Below are positions 7,997 to 16,118 of a stretch of 20,364 nucleotides of DNA, one piece after another (the first letter of the stretch is position 1; the number at the start of each line of letters is the position of its first letter). A program made the position numbers and the translations under genes. Source of the DNA: RGIG426 sp045598065 (GTDB taxonomy: Bacteria; Bacillota; Clostridia; Oscillospirales; Acutalibacteraceae); contig JAZLLJ010000016.1 of NCBI GenBank assembly GCA_045598065.1, positions 1-20,364 on the forward strand. Reading direction: 5' to 3'. Under the pieces are notes generated by a model, which was not told the origin of the DNA, made no database searches, and was given only the letters and a program-made list of their open reading frames with translations.

Positions 7997-8025
7997 AGTA
8001 TAGCACTTTTTTTGTCAAAATGCAA
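7997..8025 (-). promoter_or_regulatory. Promoter of the C-B-A operon
   Basis: On the minus strand, -35 TTGCAT (8020-8025) is 17 bp from -10 TATACT (7997-8002). The overlapping TTGACA nearby is too close to the -10 to serve. The GTTGCATTTT block and the GC(A/G)TTCAAAAA sequence just before the ribosome site both recur at gene D, the best hint that the two units share a regulator or a duplication history. Confidence 0.75.
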
Positions 8026-8061
8026 CTGTTTTCACGCCGTTGACACGCACTTTACAACACA

Positions 8062-8140
8062 AAAAAACGGAGACGACTTGGCCGGGAGTTCTTAAGGAAT
8101 GTATTCCTTAACACCTCCCTACCTTTCGCCTCCGTTTTTT
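8062..8140 (-). terminator. Extended terminator of the dockerin protein gene, with a palindrome in its loop
   Basis: The outer stem AAAAAACGGAG (8062-8072) pairs with CTCCGTTTTTT (8130-8140), then continues CGA/TCG after one mismatch. On the minus strand it ends in six T residues and begins 10 nt after the stop codon at 8151. The loop is occupied by the imperfect palindrome at 8080-8123, so the RNA would fold as one very long hairpin. Confidence 0.85.
8080..8123. repeat. Dispersed palindrome, copy 1 (imperfect)
   Basis: The left arm is GGCCGGGAGTTCTTAAGGAA plus T; the right arm is its complement with several changes (ATTCCTTAACACCTCCCTACC) after a GT centre. It lies in the loop of the dockerin gene terminator. 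The same left arm occurs at 13247 and 20135. Confidence 0.85.
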
Positions 8141-8150
8141 GATTATTTGC

Positions 8151-11100
8151 TTACGAGATAAAACCCTCAACCAGGCCTGCCAAGAATTTGCGCAGCAGCA
8201 GAACGTCTTTCATATTCACCGCACCGTCGCCGTTGCAGTCGGCGTTCACAAAGTTGATTGTCGGGTTAAGGCCTGCCAAATACTTGCGCGCCACGAGCAC
8301 GTCTTTCATATTGACCGCGCCGTCGTCGTTCGCGTCACCGATAAGGCCGCCGTCACGCGGCATCGGCGCATCTTTGAGCGCGATAAACAGCACTTTCTTG
8401 CAGTTCGTCGTGTCTTCGGCGGCGATGTCTTCCATCGCATCCTCCGCGTTCAGATTGCCGGTCACTTTGTACGCGTTTTCGGCGTACGCCGGAGTATACC
8501 CAAACGCCGCGGTTTTCGCCTCGACGGAAATCGTGTTGCCCTCGGCCGTACCGCCGATGGTGATCTTCTCCGAACTAATGCCGAACGAGAAGTCCGCGGC
8601 ATCGCCGACGTTCACTCTCACGTTGCCGCAGGTACTGATTTCCACCGAGTAATACCCATTCACGCCGTAAGCCGAACCGTTCGGGGCGCCCGCCACCGTC
8701 ACGTTTACGTTCGCGGCATCGGTAATCACCAAATCGTCGGCGGCAATACCGTATGCATAATATCCGTCGCCGTTCGTAAGCCCGATATCCACCGTCACGT
8801 CCGCTTCGTTTTGGATACGCAACGAATACGCGTACATACCCTCGGCATAGCCGTTGGCGGAATCGCCCGTTTTGAAGGTGTATTTCGCATCGTTGGCAAG
8901 CAGAATGTCCTCCGCATAAAGAGCAGTCGCATGCTCGTCACCGTCGCCGACTTCGATATCCACCGTGCCGCTGCACATAAAGGTCGCCTTATTGTTTGCG
9001 TACACCGCGTAACAGCCGTCCGTAGTGGTATTGCCGGTTTTAACGGTCAACGCTTTGTTGCTCACAATACTCAAATTCTCGCACTCGATGCCGTACAGAG
9101 AGTCATCCGCATCACCCACGTCCAGCGTAAAGTCGCCGGAGTTCAGGATGATGCAGTCTTTGTAAGCATCGATGCCGTAGTTATACCCGTACGATTTGCC
9201 GGAGGTCAGCGTCATCGTGCCGGTGTTTTCGATGAACACCTTGCCCCAACTCGCATATACCAAATCGGTGTCGTCATGCGCCTCGCCCACCGTCAGCGTA
9301 AAGTCGCCGGTGTTTTTCATCGAGATGTCGTATTCAGCGAAGAAGATTTCAGCATAATTCGTGTCACCGACGGAAATCGCCGTGTTCTTCGCGGAATAGG
9401 TCAGCGACTTGTAGTCCGCGTACAGCACGCGCGTGTCGGCGGTCGGCGCATCGCCGTAGGTCACGGTAAAGTCGCCGCCGATTTGGAAATCGAGGTTGTA
9501 ATACGCCCAAATGCCGATCAAATCAAAGCCGTCTGCGATGTTGTCCGCTTTCAGCGTCAAGTTGCCGTCGCCGGTCACCGTCACGTCCCAATAGCACTCG
9601 ATGGCGGCGCCCCAACCGTTTACTTCGGAATCGGCAAAGGTCATATCGATGACGTTGTCGCCGATAAGCACCACGTTGAGCGGTTTTCCGGAGTAAATCG
9701 AATCCAAGTCGCCGCCCACATTGCTCCACGTGTCGATGGTGGCGTTGTTGAGCGTCAGCGTATAGGTTTTGGAGTCATACGAAGCCGTGCCGTCACCGAA
9801 GATATCGTCTTTGTTGGTTTCGTCCACCGTCACGTCGCCGACCGTCAAGTCATAATCGGTGTTTTCGACCGCCGTGAAGACCAGTTTCTTTCTCAATCCG
9901 TCCGCATACCAAATGGTTTCACCGTCACCGACAACGTCGAAGTCGTAGTAATCGGTACTCTTGTACACCAGCGAGCAGCCGGTCGCGCCTGTGCTCTCAA
10001 ACGTCACCGTCGCGCCGACCGTGTTCGGGTACAAACACAGATTACCCGTCCGTGCGCCGACATTGTCGCTTTTAAAGGTGTAGTTGCCCTCGGCGTAAAT
10101 GGTGACGTCACCGTCGCAGTCGAGCGCGTCCATAGAGTCCGCTTTGCCGCCGACAGCGGTCAAATCGCCGTCACCGGAAATGGTCAAATCACCTTTTACA
10201 TATATCGCATCGACAACGCTCATTCCCGCGGCTTCGGAGGTGATTTTGCTGTCGCCTTTGACAACGAGATTTAAGTCGCCGTCCGCATAAATCGAAGCGT
10301 AATTGTGGGCAATCGTGTGCCACTCGTAACCGGTGGTAATGTCGGCGTTGTCGAGTGTCAGCGTGTTGGAACTCGAATCATACGAAGCCGTGCCGTCGCC
10401 GAAAATATCCGCGGCGTTGTCGGCGGTCACGATTTTGTCGCCCACAATGAGGTCATACGGCAACTCCGGCAGTCCCTCGATGTTCGGGAACACCACGTAC
10501 ATGGCAATATACGTTTTGCCGTCGTTGAAGTCTACTTCCACCATATCCGGCTCTTTGCCGTTGATGGTCAACGTCGCGGTGTCCAGCACCGTTTTTTCGT
10601 TATACACGTCTGAATTTAAGAGGATAGAGTAGCAGAACGTATAACTGCGGCCCGTCTCGAACGGTTCGTAGCCGTCACAGTACTCCCAATCGTCCGCCGG
10701 CGCGAACAGGTCGTCGCTCACTCTGCAATGGGAATAGCCATGGGTGATAACGTCCGCCGCGTCCGCATCGTAGGTCATCGTGTAGTCGTTTCCGACGTCA
10801 CGGATTACGTCGCCGCCGTAGGGAACGCGGTTCATTTCCACCGACACGGTCAGCGGTTTGGAGGCCGGCGGATCGGAAAGATTCACGTCCACCCAGAAGA
10901 AGACCTGCGTGTTGTTGCCGCCCCACTCGAAGTCGGCGGGGTCGCCCGCTTTGCTCTCAACTTTAAGTCCCTCGGCAAAGGTAAACGGCTCGTCAAGAGT
11001 CGCGGACATCAGCACTTTGTACGCATAGCCCTTTTCAAAGGAGTTCACGTCCTCCTCATAAAGGTCGTCCCATTCATCAAACGGTTTCGTGGGATCATCG

Positions 11101-13145
11101 GTGCGACGCACTTCAAAAATATCCGTCCAAACGATATCGTGTCCGAAATCGGTGGTGCCGCTGTAAGTAGACAGATCCAACTTGTAATCCATCTGATAGA
11201 AATAATCGCCGTAGTTGAGATTTGCCTCGTACGCCATTTTGTCGATTTTGCTCGAAATCGGCGTAAAATACACCGTGCCGTACAGTAAATCGCCGCTGGT
11301 GCTTACCTTTTTCCATTCGACAGACATCGTCTCGTTGCCGGCGACGATCTCCACGTTTTCATCAAAGGGAACGCCCTCGAAACCGTGGCAATAAAAGTCG
11401 AGCGCGTAGGTGTATTTCGCGTCGATCGGCTCGGTATCCCACAAAGAGGAGTCGATTTTCGTCCACTCGGAAAGCGGTTTCGTCGTGTCTTCGGTTTTGT
11501 AATAGGTGCAGGTGATTCCCGGCGAAGATTCCGCCTCTTCACCGTCCACGTAGAACTGACGATAGAGATCGGCATCGTTGATGGTGGTACCCTCGAGGAA
11601 TTCTTGGCTCAGCACCACTTTGTCGATGGTGTGTGCCGGGCCCGCAGTCGCCGTAATCCGCGCCGCGAGATACCCCTCTTTCACGAAGAAATAGGTCAGC
11701 TCGCCGTTCTTGGAAAAGTACTCGGCAGATGCTTCCGTACCCGGATCTTCGGGACCGGTATACAGCGTCACGTCTATCTCGCAAGGGGCTTTGCAGCCGG
11801 CACTCAATTCTTTTTCGGATGCCAGAAACAAGTCGTGCTCCGCATTAGCGCCGGAGTACAGGAAATGCGTGCCGAGACTGGCAATCGGATCACTGTAATC
11901 CCATTGTGTTTCGCCGCAGGCGCCTGCTTCAAAATACAGGTTGCCGGTCGCGGCGATTTCCATATCGCTGGTAGATTCATAAAGCGCCGTGGAATTCATC
12001 GTAGTATCGGCGGCGTAAACCTCAAGGTTGCCGTCGCCGGTCAGCACCGGCGGGCATTCACCGCTGCCGGCGATTTGAATAGCACAGCATGTCTTATCGA
12101 GCGTTGTGCCGCGCTGATCTATCTCGTTGCTTCCCACCAAGTCGATGGTGATGTATTGGTCGGCATAAATCGAGCAATACGCCCACGCATCCGTCACGTA
12201 CGTATAGTCCGAAATGTACGCATTATCGAGCGTAAGGGTTTTGGTCTCGTCGTTGTAACTCACCGTGCCGTCACCCAGCACGTCGGCGGCGTTCACGCCG
12301 TCTACCCACGTTTTGCCCACCAGCAGTTTGATGCCGCTTTCGAGCGTGGGCGGTTCTTGTGCCTCGCGCGGTATGGTCCAAAGCGAGAGGAATTCCGGAT
12401 CACTCAGGCAGTTCGAGACATCCCATTCCGCGGTGCCGCCGTTGATGGTAAAGGTCACGTCGTTCGCAAACGCATAACCCACGTCCGGCAAAACGGTGAA
12501 GTGGGTAGAATACATCGTATCCGCCTTGAACACTTCCGTATCGGAGAGTTGACCGGTGGGATCGGTGTCCTGATACCAATAGTGTCCGTCCTCCTCAAAG
12601 TGGGTATGCTCGGGAAGCGTGCAAGACAGCGCATCTTCCACCGTCATGCCGACCGTCGGCGTAACCGTTACGTCAGTGATGTCCACCGCGGAAATTTCGG
12701 TAACGTCCTGCGCCGCCATCGGCAACGTCCACACCGAAAACTCGGTATCGCTTTGGCGATTCGTATAACTTTTATCCACCGAAACCGTCGAGCCGTTGAT
12801 GGTCACCGCCGCGTCTTCCGCAAACATATAGCCGGGGTCCGCCGTCAGTTTCCAACATTCCGAGTACTCATAGTCTTTCAAGAAATCGGGAGTATCGCTC
12901 GGAAGCGTTTCTCCGGTTTGCTCATTATACCAATAGTGATTATTCACCGAAAAATGGCAATCCGCCGGCAGAGTGTAGTTTAAGCAGTCTCCCGCGTACA
13001 CACCGCTATACGGCGTGACGTCCGCATCGGTGATGGTGATTTCGGTAATCACCGTTTCCGCCGCGGCGAAAATCGGGGTTACCGTTGCCAGCATCGCCAC
13101 ACACAAAACGATGGCGAGCAAGCGGGTTGCAAACGTTTTTTTCAT
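8151..13145 (-). CDS. Large secreted beta-repeat protein with C-terminal type I dockerin
   Basis: This 1664-residue protein starts at the ATG at 13145 behind AGGAGG. A signal peptide occupies residues 1-29 (KK, hydrophobic core, FAAAE). Residues 31-142 and 149-261 are two copies of a ~112-residue module (HYWY, GY(M/A)FA, FS/LS-LWTLP or -WTIP). Three modules begin GDGT(V/A)SYD then TLTLxNAxI at about 290, 916 and 1117, like repeats in clostridial beta-helix carbohydrate-binding proteins. Between them, about 505-870, are three Ig-like repeats with a D-P-W-Y pattern. Residues 1210-1545 form a solenoid of roughly 40-residue beta repeats. The dockerin (1602-1661) has two calcium loops, GDANDDGAVNMKD and ADCNGDGAVNMKD, each followed by an RK-LAGL helix. 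No catalytic domain is seen. It should bind a cohesin outside the cell and act as an adhesin, glycan binder or structural part of a cellulosome-like complex. Confidence 0.95.
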   Translation of the reverse strand: MKKTFATRLLAIVLCVAMLATVTPIFAAAETVITEITITDADVTPYSGVYAGDCLNYTLPADCHFSVNNHYWYNEQTGETLPSDTPDFLKDYEYSECWKLTADPGYMFAEDAAVTINGSTVSVDKSYTNRQSDTEFSVWTLPMAAQDVTEISAVDITDVTVTPTVGMTVEDALSCTLPEHTHFEEDGHYWYQDTDPTGQLSDTEVFKADTMYSTHFTVLPDVGYAFANDVTFTINGGTAEWDVSNCLSDPEFLSLWTIPREAQEPPTLESGIKLLVGKTWVDGVNAADVLGDGTVSYNDETKTLTLDNAYISDYTYVTDAWAYCSIYADQYITIDLVGSNEIDQRGTTLDKTCCAIQIAGSGECPPVLTGDGNLEVYAADTTMNSTALYESTSDMEIAATGNLYFEAGACGETQWDYSDPIASLGTHFLYSGANAEHDLFLASEKELSAGCKAPCEIDVTLYTGPEDPGTEASAEYFSKNGELTYFFVKEGYLAARITATAGPAHTIDKVVLSQEFLEGTTINDADLYRQFYVDGEEAESSPGITCTYYKTEDTTKPLSEWTKIDSSLWDTEPIDAKYTYALDFYCHGFEGVPFDENVEIVAGNETMSVEWKKVSTSGDLLYGTVYFTPISSKIDKMAYEANLNYGDYFYQMDYKLDLSTYSGTTDFGHDIVWTDIFEVRRTDDPTKPFDEWDDLYEEDVNSFEKGYAYKVLMSATLDEPFTFAEGLKVESKAGDPADFEWGGNNTQVFFWVDVNLSDPPASKPLTVSVEMNRVPYGGDVIRDVGNDYTMTYDADAADVITHGYSHCRVSDDLFAPADDWEYCDGYEPFETGRSYTFCYSILLNSDVYNEKTVLDTATLTINGKEPDMVEVDFNDGKTYIAMYVVFPNIEGLPELPYDLIVGDKIVTADNAADIFGDGTASYDSSSNTLTLDNADITTGYEWHTIAHNYASIYADGDLNLVVKGDSKITSEAAGMSVVDAIYVKGDLTISGDGDLTAVGGKADSMDALDCDGDVTIYAEGNYTFKSDNVGARTGNLCLYPNTVGATVTFESTGATGCSLVYKSTDYYDFDVVGDGETIWYADGLRKKLVFTAVENTDYDLTVGDVTVDETNKDDIFGDGTASYDSKTYTLTLNNATIDTWSNVGGDLDSIYSGKPLNVVLIGDNVIDMTFADSEVNGWGAAIECYWDVTVTGDGNLTLKADNIADGFDLIGIWAYYNLDFQIGGDFTVTYGDAPTADTRVLYADYKSLTYSAKNTAISVGDTNYAEIFFAEYDISMKNTGDFTLTVGEAHDDTDLVYASWGKVFIENTGTMTLTSGKSYGYNYGIDAYKDCIILNSGDFTLDVGDADDSLYGIECENLSIVSNKALTVKTGNTTTDGCYAVYANNKATFMCSGTVDIEVGDGDEHATALYAEDILLANDAKYTFKTGDSANGYAEGMYAYSLRIQNEADVTVDIGLTNGDGYYAYGIAADDLVITDAANVNVTVAGAPNGSAYGVNGYYSVEISTCGNVRVNVGDAADFSFGISSEKITIGGTAEGNTISVEAKTAAFGYTPAYAENAYKVTGNLNAEDAMEDIAAEDTTNCKKVLFIALKDAPMPRDGGLIGDANDDGAVNMKDVLVARKYLAGLNPTINFVNADCNGDGAVNMKDVLLLRKFLAGLVEGFIS

Positions 13146-13200
13146 TTGACATTCCTCCTAAAACGCAGTTTGTGTTCGAGGGTTGAACTTTGTTGGGTAC

Positions 13201-13229
13201 AATATACCACAAAAATAGAAAAAAGTAAA
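13201..13229 (-). promoter_or_regulatory. Promoter of the dockerin protein gene
   Basis: On the minus strand, -35 TTTACT (13224-13229) is 17 bp from -10 TATATT (13201-13206). It lies directly behind the terminator of the YidC-fusion operon and about 55 bp before the ATG. The -35 region CTTTACTTTT is the same as in the glycerophosphotransferase promoter at 17444-17472. Confidence 0.7.
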
Positions 13230-13232
13230 GAA

Positions 13233-13304
13233 AAAACCGCAGTGAAGGCCGGGAGTTCTTAAGGAATACATTCCTTAAGAACCCCCGGCCAATCCTGCGG
13301 TTTT
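13233..13304 (-). terminator. Extended terminator of the glycerophosphotransferase/YidC-fusion operon
   Basis: The outer stem AAAACCGCAG (13233-13242) pairs with CTGCGGTTTT (13295-13304); on the minus strand the stem ends in GGTTTTTTC. It lies 17 nt after the stop at 13322. Its loop holds the nearly perfect palindrome 13247-13290 behind a small internal bulge, the same design as at 8062-8140 although the outer stem sequences are unrelated. Confidence 0.87.
13247..13290. repeat. Dispersed palindrome, copy 2 (almost perfect)
   Basis: GGCCGGGAGTTCTTAAGGAA is followed by a TACA centre and TTCCTTAAGAACCCCCGGCC; the two 20-bp arms differ at one position. It is the best preserved copy in the window and lies exactly within a terminator loop. 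Confidence 0.93.
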
Positions 13305-13321
13305 CCTTGATTTATTGCCCG

Positions 13322-16117
13322 TTACGGCATCGCTTCTTTGGGAATCAAAGTTGCTTCGTCCGTCAAGCGCCAGTTATTCCTGTTCCAAACGGAATCGTGG
13401 AAGATACACCAACGAGACGGAAGGAACGTGTTTCCGCTGTTGTCGCTGAAAGAGACGTTGGCGGATGCCAGAATATACTGGTCGCCTTCCTTCATTCCCT
13501 CGTTCGTAATGAGGTTGCCGGTCATGGGGTTGACCGCATTGTCAATCAGACCTTGGGTGGCGAGCGTGGGCACGTCTGCGTTGCTCATAAGCTCGTCGGA
13601 GACGGTGAAGCCGGTGCTGTTAAAGTCTTTCACCATCAACAGCGGATAATAAAACTCCACGTCAAACAGACGGTCGTCATACGCACGGTTGGCATCTTCG
13701 GGATCAAGCATAAGTTCTTTCATTTGCTGCATCGAGAACCCGTGGTCGGAAACGAGGATGATGCGCGTGTTGTCATACACACCGCTTTCTCGCAAATAAT
13801 CAAACCACGCACCCAACTGCACCATCGCCGCCATATTCGCGTGATACGTGGCCATCTGCGTGGGTTTGCCGACTTTCAGCGTGCGGCCGTCAACGGTAAA
13901 GCGGTCTTTATGCGCCTCGTCGTAGGCAGTGTTGTCCACTTTATCCTGCGGAATATACTCCGGCTCTTTCAGAATAGAAGCGTTGTGTGTGATATCGTTG
14001 GACATCATAAGGAAAGAGCCGCCCTCACCCTCGGTGATGTTGGTCATATTCTGCATATTCTGCAACACGTTGTAACAGTTCATAAAACTCTCTCTCTCGC
14101 CGTGAGCCGTGGATCTTGAATCAAAGACCTGTCCGTTGCTCACAGAGATTTGGTTATACTGTCCTCCATCGTAGAAAAGCGGTTGCAGACACAGCGGCGT
14201 AATTTTGGTAAGTCCGTAACAGAAGAAGTTGCGGTTGCGGTTTTCCACACGGGTTTTCGCGGTCTCTTCATTCACGAAATATCCCATCGTGTTATAGCGA
14301 GCGATATCTGGATACTCGTCATAAATCGAGAGGTCGGGGATGTTTTTGTGGTTGGCATACGAGGGATCAAACACCGTTACGTCATACCCTTCCTCATCAA
14401 ACAAAACCGGCATCACTTTTAAAGCCTCGTTGTGTTTGTCCTTCACCGTCTCCGTGTCGCGCTTATTGATTTCGAGCGGCGTATACTCATAGCCGCCGAA
14501 AACAGAAGGAGATGCGAAAATCGTATGTCCGCCGTAGGAGAAAACGTTGGTATAGTAGGTAAAGCCGGAGAACTGCTCTTTCAATTCCGGTTTTTCGTTG
14601 AAAATATACGGCATATACTCATTCAACGCGCGGTCCAGCATAATCACAACCACGTTTTTGTCGGTTTTGCTCAACGTAAATTGCGGAAACGTGCTGAGTT
14701 TTGCTTCCCCTTTCGGATCAATCTCCGCAATGGTTTTTTGGATGCCCGCACAGTTGAAGCCGGACATACAAACGACGGTAGCCAGAACCACCGACAGCAC
14801 TTTCGGAACAATTTTGCCCCATTTTCGGTATATCACCACAAGGTCCAGCACAATCATCGCCAAAATAATGCTGTTCAGCATACTGATCCAGAACGAAAAC
14901 ACCCAACTGTTATCCAACACCAGTTCGGAGGAAATAATGCCCTGATTGGTGCCGAAAAAGAGATAATCCGTAACCGCAACGCCGCAAAGCGCCCACATAA
15001 CGGCCTCAAAAATCGGTTTGGCTTTCGGGGAGGCCAAGCGGTAAAACACGCCGAACCAAAGAACAAAAAAGCCTGCAGCGAGCAAAAACGAATAGGGCAA
15101 ATACCACAGCGGATGCACAAAGTATTTCAAGTCCACGAATTCTTCCGGAGAGGCTTTGAGTACCGCCGACGGAATCAGCAAACCGGTCAACGCCGCCAAG
15201 AACAAGCCGGAAAGGAAAAAGTTTTTCGGGCGAGCCGGGCGCGGCGGTTTTTCTTCTTTTTCCGGTTTTTCAATCTTGCGTATCCGATTATACAGCAACA
15301 GGAAGAACGGCCCCGTCAAAAGCAATCCGCAAGGCATCATAACGACGCCGGCCAACACGTTTCCGCCAATCCAAAGGACGATTCCCCAAACGCTCAACCC
15401 GATGCCGCAAGCCGCCACCAACGCGGCAAACGCAAAGCCCGGGTGTTTGAATTTGTAGAAAATCGTTTTGAAAAGGGAGAACAAGTTGTTCAACGTCCAG
15501 TAGAACGCAAGACCGGAAGGCGAGTTGTAAAGCAGCACCAAAAACACCGCCGCCATCGCGTACAACTGAATTTTGGTTTTCAGCGGATAGCCTTTAGAGA
15601 AGATGGCGGAAGAAATGATGTTGACCACCGTCATCAAAATAGGCAGCACGTGAATCGTAAGACCGCCTATCACAAGCAACGTATCCGGCTTCGACAAGTC
15701 CGCCACCGGGCCAAGCGAAGCGCCTTGCAGCAGTTCCAAACCGGACAAAAAGCGATACGCCGCAATAAAGAACGGAATCTCCAAAAACAGCGACACCGCA
15801 CTGCGAAGCGAGTGCGCAGGGCTGTAATTGTTTTGGCGGTAATAGGTTTGAAGCATCATCGTCCGCTCATCGCCTTTGAACGTCTTTTTGATGTGCGTAA
15901 CCCATTTATTCAGTTTTGCCTCGGTATCTCTCTCCTCTTCCTGGATAGCATCCGCCCGACGATACAGCGGAAGCACCAAAAAGTTCATCGCCAAACTAAG
16001 GGCGATAATGGAGATGCCCGGATTATCAATCAGTTGATTCGCCGTTTTGTAAATCAGTTCAAAGACCAATTCCAACGGCTTAAGTATAAACGTAAATAAC
16101 GCAGTCCAAACGGTCAT
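13322..16117 (-). CDS. YidC/Oxa1-like domain fused to a membrane-anchored sulfatase/LtaS-type phosphatase domain
   Basis: The 931-residue protein starts at the ATG at 16117, one base after the upstream stop, with GAGGAAG inside that gene. Residues 1-225 are YidC-like: a membrane helix ending VLPLYRR, a charged hairpin (55-100), IPFFIAAYRFL, and the typical YWTLNNLFSLFKTIF end. The arginine normally in the hydrophilic groove (R366 in E. coli YidC) aligns with Asn45. About seven further membrane helices lie between 227 and 455. Residues 487-900 are an outside sulfatase-superfamily domain with all expected metal and nucleophile positions: D495 (VIMLDRA), T532 (GGHTIFASPS), H711 (NDITHN), D791 and H792 (ILVSDHG). 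LtaS-type members transfer phosphoglycerol, so with the adjacent TagF-like enzyme it may add or transfer glycerophosphate on a surface polymer. That role, and any insertase activity, are inferred. Confidence 0.93.
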   Translation of the reverse strand: MTVWTALFTFILKPLELVFELIYKTANQLIDNPGISIIALSLAMNFLVLPLYRRADAIQEEERDTEAKLNKWVTHIKKTFKGDERTMMLQTYYRQNNYSPAHSLRSAVSLFLEIPFFIAAYRFLSGLELLQGASLGPVADLSKPDTLLVIGGLTIHVLPILMTVVNIISSAIFSKGYPLKTKIQLYAMAAVFLVLLYNSPSGLAFYWTLNNLFSLFKTIFYKFKHPGFAFAALVAACGIGLSVWGIVLWIGGNVLAGVVMMPCGLLLTGPFFLLLYNRIRKIEKPEKEEKPPRPARPKNFFLSGLFLAALTGLLIPSAVLKASPEEFVDLKYFVHPLWYLPYSFLLAAGFFVLWFGVFYRLASPKAKPIFEAVMWALCGVAVTDYLFFGTNQGIISSELVLDNSWVFSFWISMLNSIILAMIVLDLVVIYRKWGKIVPKVLSVVLATVVCMSGFNCAGIQKTIAEIDPKGEAKLSTFPQFTLSKTDKNVVVIMLDRALNEYMPYIFNEKPELKEQFSGFTYYTNVFSYGGHTIFASPSVFGGYEYTPLEINKRDTETVKDKHNEALKVMPVLFDEEGYDVTVFDPSYANHKNIPDLSIYDEYPDIARYNTMGYFVNEETAKTRVENRNRNFFCYGLTKITPLCLQPLFYDGGQYNQISVSNGQVFDSRSTAHGERESFMNCYNVLQNMQNMTNITEGEGGSFLMMSNDITHNASILKEPEYIPQDKVDNTAYDEAHKDRFTVDGRTLKVGKPTQMATYHANMAAMVQLGAWFDYLRESGVYDNTRIILVSDHGFSMQQMKELMLDPEDANRAYDDRLFDVEFYYPLLMVKDFNSTGFTVSDELMSNADVPTLATQGLIDNAVNPMTGNLITNEGMKEGDQYILASANVSFSDNSGNTFLPSRWCIFHDSVWNRNNWRLTDEATLIPKEAMP

Positions 16118-16118
16118 G

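Noticed and set aside
8139..10274. Long plus-strand open frame (711 codons) opposite the dockerin gene
   Set aside because: It is rich in H, R, V and I with no domain, mirrors the codon pattern of the well-supported minus-strand gene, and has no plausible independent promoter.
14432..16099. Long plus-strand frame (555 codons) opposite the YidC fusion
   Set aside because: Its translation is dominated by Q, R, N and H and has no fold-like pattern; it is the shadow of the minus-strand gene.
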